Assembly: GCF_014190805.1 (NCBI RefSeq)
Contig: NZ_JACHVQ010000001.1
Span: 310,001-374,000, forward strand
Direction: 5' to 3'
DNA from: Flexivirga oryzae
Lineage (GTDB): Bacteria > Actinomycetota > Actinomycetes > Actinomycetales > Dermatophilaceae
DNA length: 64,000 nucleotides
A program made the position numbers and the translations under genes. Positions 60,012-64,000 of the stretch are shown in pieces (the stretch's first letter is position 1; each line of letters begins with the position of its first letter). The notes beneath the pieces were generated by a model. It searched no databases. It saw only the letters and a program-made list of their open reading frames with translations, and was not told the origin of the DNA.

Positions 60012-60791
60012 GTGCGCATTGCGAGATACACCACCGGTGAGGACCCGACGTTCGGACTGGTCGACGGAGCCGGCGAGAAGATCGCCGAGATCTCCGGTGA
60101 CCCGCTCTACACCAAGATCGAGCTGACCGGTGTCACCACCACGGTCGACGAGGTCCGCCTGCTCGCGCCGGTGATCCCGCGCTCGAAAATCATTGGTATC
60201 GGGCGAAATTACGCCGAACACGCGGCCGAGTTGGGCAACGACCTGCCCACCCAGCCGCTGATGTTCCTGATCCCCAACACCGCCGTCGTCGGCCCCGGGG
60301 ACCCGGTCGTCATGCCGCCGCAGTCGCAGCGGGTCGACTACGAGGGCGAACTCGCGGTGGTCATCGGCCGCATGTGCAAGGACGTCGAGCCGGAGGACGT
60401 CCGCTCGGTGATCTTCGGCTACACCTGCGCCAACGACGTCACCGCGCGCGACCTGCAGGAGCCGGACCGACAGTGGGCGCGGGCCAAGGGCTTCGACACC
60501 TTCTGCCCGCTCGGACCGTGGATCGAGACCGACCTGGACCCGACCCGGCAACGGGTGATCACCCGGCTGGACGGCGAGGCCGTGCAGGACGGCACCACCC
60601 AGGACATGATCTTCGATGTGGCGACGCTGGTGTCGTACGTCTCGCAGGCGTTCACCCTGCTGCCCGGTGACGTGATCCTCACCGGCACACCCGAGGGCGT
60701 CGGCCCGGTGCAGGCCGGCCAGCGCGTCTCGGTCGAGGTCAGCGACATCGGCGTGCTCGACAACCCGTTCGTGCGGCACGACGCCGACTGA
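60012..60791 (+). CDS. Fumarylacetoacetate hydrolase-family protein
   Basis: 259 aa from GTG 60012. IGIGRNYAEHAAELGND is the FAH-family entry block; metal ligands are in VDYEGELAVVIGR (Glu-x-Glu) and FGYTCANDVTARDLQ (Asp). GDVILTGTPEGVGPVQAGQRV is the C-terminal signature. Members include oxaloacetate decarboxylases, acylpyruvate hydrolases and catechol-pathway hydratases. No aromatic degradation genes are near, which favours an acylpyruvase/oxaloacetate role. The next gene, murI, is 76 bases away. Confidence 0.88.
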   Translation: MRIARYTTGEDPTFGLVDGAGEKIAEISGDPLYTKIELTGVTTTVDEVRLLAPVIPRSKIIGIGRNYAEHAAELGNDLPTQPLMFLIPNTAVVGPGDPVVMPPQSQRVDYEGELAVVIGRMCKDVEPEDVRSVIFGYTCANDVTARDLQEPDRQWARAKGFDTFCPLGPWIETDLDPTRQRVITRLDGEAVQDGTTQDMIFDVATLVSYVSQAFTLLPGDVILTGTPEGVGPVQAGQRVSVEVSDIGVLDNPFVRHDAD

Positions 60792-60867
60792 TTCCGTGTC
60801 ACAAGTGTGATGCGTCCGACGCGGAAGGCGGCCTGACGGACCACTCGGACGCCTTACGCTGGAAAGC

Positions 60868-61697
<830 letters not shown>

Positions 61698-61701
<4 letters not shown>

Positions 61702-62483
61702 AGCTGACTGTCGTGGGGTGTGCCGGCTCGTATGCCGGACCCGACTCGCCCGCCTCGTGCTACCTCCTCCAGGCCGAGCACGACGGACGCACCTGGAACC
61801 TGTTGCTCGATCTGGGCAACGGTGCCCTCGGCAGCCTGCAGCGCTTCATCGACCCGCTCACGATCGACGGCATCGTGCTGTCCCACCTGCACCCCGATCA
61901 CTGCGCGGACCTGTCCGGCCTGCACGTCGTGCTGCGCTACCACCCCGGTTTCCCGGACCCGGTCACCGTGCCCGTGTGGGGCCCCACCGGTACCGCGCTG
62001 CGCGCCTCCCGGGCGGCCGGTGTCACCGACGAGGAAGCGACCGACCCGGCGTTGCTGGAGCCCGAGTACGACTTCCGCCAACTGTCGGACGCCGGCTCGT
62101 TCACCGTCGGCCCGTTCACGGTGACGGCGTACCGGGTCAACCACCCGGTCGAGGCCTACGGCGTGCGGGTCGCGGCCGACGGGAAGGTGCTGGCCTACAC
62201 CGGCGACACCGACACCACGCCGGCGCTGAGCCCGCTGCTGACCGGCGCGGACCTGGCGCTGACCGACTCCGCCTTCTCCGACGGCCGCGACGACGACGTC
62301 ACCGGCATCCACCTGTCCGGCTCGCGCGCCGCGAAGGCCGCGGTCGACGCCGGCGGGGTGCGACGGCTGATGCTCACCCACATCCCCGCCTGGAACGACC
62401 GGGAGGACTGCCGCGCGCAGGCCGCCGCGATCTGGCCGGGCGACGTGGAGCTCGCGGAGCCGTTCGCGTCATACGACATCTGA
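61698..62483 (+). CDS. MBL-fold metallo-hydrolase, Rv1339-like (class II-type phosphodiesterase family)
   Basis: 261 aa from GTG 61698. The metal site is SHLHPDHCADLSG, with further ligands in YTGDTDTTPAL and LTHIPAW. The opening LTVVGCAGSYAGPDSPASCYLLQ is characteristic of the actinobacterial family next to murI. The M. tuberculosis homologue Rv1339 has been described as an atypical cyclic-AMP phosphodiesterase, so lowering cAMP is the best guess. It is followed by tandem array C and a convergent gene. Confidence 0.85.
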
Positions 62484-62496
62484 GGCGCGCGGCGGC

Positions 62497-62850
62497 GCGT
62501 CCCGAAGTCGCGACGGTCGCGGGGTGGGGCCGGGTTTCGCGGAGAATGCGTCCCGAAGTCGCGACGGTCGCGGGGTGGGGCCGGGTTTCGCGGAGAATGC
62601 GTCCCGAAGTCGCGACGGTCGCGGGGTGGGGCCGGGTTTCGCGTGGGAATGCGTCCCGAAGTCGCGACGGTCGGTATGTCGGGACGGGTTGTGTGGGGGA
62701 TGGCGTCCCGAAGTCGCGACGGTCGGTATGTCGGGACGGGTATCGCGGGGGATGGTGTCCCGAAGTCGCGACGGTCGGTATGTCGGGACGGGTTGTATGG
62801 GGGATGGTGTCCCGAAGTCGCGACGGTCGGTATGTCGGGACGCGCCGCGG
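62497..62850. repeat. Tandem array C: seven units of 51-52 bp
   Basis: Unit starts GCGTCCCG (or GTGTCCCG) at 62497, 62548, 62599, 62651, 62703, 62755 and 62807. Every unit continues AAGTCGCGACGGTCG. The first four units then read CGGGGTGGGGCCGGGTTTCGC; the last four change to GTATGTCGGGACGG, with the fourth unit a hybrid. This order suggests growth by local duplication with one shift in sequence. It fills the 373-bp gap between two convergent genes and shows no other feature. Confidence 0.93.
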
Positions 62851-62856
62851 CGCCGG

Positions 62857-64000
62857 TCAGCTGCCCTTGACCAGCGTCACCACCACGATGACGATCGCGA
62901 TCACGATGATCGCCGCGATCACGGCGGCGGTGATCTTGACCTTGCTCCACGGCCGGCGGCCCTGCACCTCGCCGGTGACGCCGTTGATGAAGACCTGGAA
63001 CGGTTTGCCCTCGAACGTCACGGTCAACAGCCACACCGGCAGCAGCAACTGCGCGAAGGTCAGCGTGTTGAACGTGGTGTGCACGTTCCCGACCCGCTGC
63101 TCGTCCCCGCCGATGTCGCGGCGGACGGTCTGGTTGATCTCCTGGTCCATCTGCTGCTTGGCCCCGCCCTCGAACCGGTCCTGGGCGTCCTCGTCGTACG
63201 TCCGGCTGAGGTGGCCGGCGACGTACTGCGGCGAGTAGGGGCGGGCCGCCGGGATGGGCCAGGGTTCGAGCGCGACAACCTTCTTGTGGTCCAGGCCGGT
63301 GTTGGCCGGTTCGAGCACGTCCTGGAACGAGTTCGACACCGTGCCGGAGGTGGGCCACCAGCGGGTGCGGGTCTCGGTGTGCCGGTTGTCGCCCTCGCCG
63401 ACCTCCACCGTGTAGTGCTCGCCGCGCTGCCCGGTGTAGTCGGTCACCGTCTGGGCGTCATACGTGAAGTAGCTCAGGTAGATGCTGGTGAACGACCCGA
63501 CCTGGCGGTAGGTCTTGAACTCGCGGGGCGCGAACCACCGGCTGTTGATCCACTTCTCGACGTTCTCGCGCGCGGCCCGCTCGTCGATCTGGAACGGCAG
63601 GACCCCGTCGATCGGGAGCCGCTCAGGTGCCTTCTGCAGGTCGTTGCGCTGGATCGGGGTGGCACAGTAGGGGCACCTGGTGGCGGTCAGGGTGCCGTTG
63701 AAAGACGTTCTGCCGCCACAGTTCTGGCAGACCACCTCACGGGTGAGCGACTGCGGCCCCTGCTGGCCGTCGGCCGCGACGCGGGCCGCGAGCTCGTGCA
63801 TCGCCGCCCGCAGATCGCGCTTGTGTACGTTGCCCTGGGGTGCGGTGATGACCTCGCCGTGCCCGCACGAACGACACAGCAACTGGTCGTGGCCCGGGTC
63901 GTAGAAGAGGTTCGCGCCGCACTGCGGGCACGGGTAGGTGCGCGTCTGTTCCGAGTGCTGGATCTGCGCCGGGTCCTGCAGTGCACCCGGGTCGGGCAGG
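62857..64000 (-). CDS. Zinc-ribbon membrane protein, N-terminus cut by window edge
   Basis: The frame is open to the right edge (about 381 codons to the stop at 62857). Visible order: zinc ribbon 1 (PCPQCGANLFYD..LLCRSCGH), an acidic/basic spacer, zinc ribbon 2 (VCQNCGG..CPYC), about 230 residues without known motifs but with many aromatic residues (YLSYFTYDAQTVTDYTGQR, TRTRWWPTSG), and a single C-terminal membrane helix at the last ~30 residues (ITAAVIAAIIVIAIVIVVVT). Orientation suggests a large cytoplasmic domain anchored by its tail. It resembles the TFIIB-type zinc-ribbon proteins of unknown function in actinobacteria. Confidence 0.75.
   Translation of the reverse strand, partial: LPDPGALQDPAQIQHSEQTRTYPCPQCGANLFYDPGHDQLLCRSCGHGEVITAPQGNVHKRDLRAAMHELAARVAADGQQGPQSLTREVVCQNCGGRTSFNGTLTATRCPYCATPIQRNDLQKAPERLPIDGVLPFQIDERAARENVEKWINSRWFAPREFKTYRQVGSFTSIYLSYFTYDAQTVTDYTGQRGEHYTVEVGEGDNRHTETRTRWWPTSGTVSNSFQDVLEPANTGLDHKKVVALEPWPIPAARPYSPQYVAGHLSRTYDEDAQDRFEGGAKQQMDQEINQTVRRDIGGDEQRVGNVHTTFNTLTFAQLLLPVWLLTVTFEGKPFQVFINGVTGEVQGRRPWSKVKITAAVIAAIIVIAIVIVVVTLVKGS

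Overview
The window is about 69% GC. It has short intergenic gaps, many GTG starts and lipoprotein or Ser/Thr-rich secreted proteins. Gene order matches the iscS-mnmA-ligA-gatCAB-ilvBNC-leuB stretch of Actinobacteria (in Mycobacterium tuberculosis Rv3029c down to about Rv2995c). It is ordinary actinomycete chromosome, probably Micrococcales; a Dermacoccaceae-like source is only an impression. I saw no phage, insertion sequence, CRISPR array, rRNA or tRNA.

Layout. 1-1872: the 5' part of an FMN-binding glutamate synthase-like gene (minus) and two small membrane proteins. 1909-9590: a LacI-controlled sugar uptake and hydrolysis operon (binding protein, two permeases, two glycoside hydrolases, no ATPase of its own). 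9678-12892: GlgX-type debranching enzyme, a YbjN-like protein and a membrane protein. 13062-30838: the conserved housekeeping block etfBA, a lipoprotein, cysteine desulfurase, mnmA, two septum-formation-type lipoproteins, a MetE-like protein, ligA, several small genes and gatCAB. 31050-36329: hydroxyacid dehydrogenase, SixA, ilvD, an ECF sigma with membrane partner, and an acetyltransferase. 36644-39877: an EhuBCDA-type ectoine importer. 40017-43723: ilvBNC behind a leader-peptide attenuator. 44046-49089: a DrrAB-like exporter convergent with a large AfsR-like regulator. 49231-53043: a leader region, leuB, ilvE and a HAD phosphatase. 53045-56225: a Doc toxin-antitoxin pair, a shortened sugar transferase and a sigma/anti-sigma fusion. 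56287-58070: a second attenuator and citramalate synthase. 58130-64000: a glycosylase-like gene, SGNH hydrolase, FAH-family enzyme, murI, a metallo-hydrolase and a zinc-ribbon membrane protein running off the right edge.

Branched-chain amino acid synthesis is the main theme: ilvD, ilvBNC, leuB, ilvE and cimA lie within 26 kb. Two of these transcription units, and possibly a third, begin with short peptides rich in Ile/Leu/Val codons followed by terminator-like hairpins. cimA supplies 2-oxobutyrate from pyruvate, so isoleucine could be made without threonine; no ilvA, leuA or leuCD is present here.

The most unusual signals are non-coding. (1) Three separate intergenic tandem arrays with 51-52 bp units share one skeleton although their sequences have diverged. 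(2) The heptamer GTATGNC/GNCATAC is strongly over-represented and appears to force rare codons, including Ile ATA. (3) A dispersed ~95-nt hairpin element, and other inverted repeats, repeatedly contribute the stop codons of neighbouring genes. (4) Two genes have no usable ATG/GTG/TTG but have a well-placed ribosome binding site before ATC.
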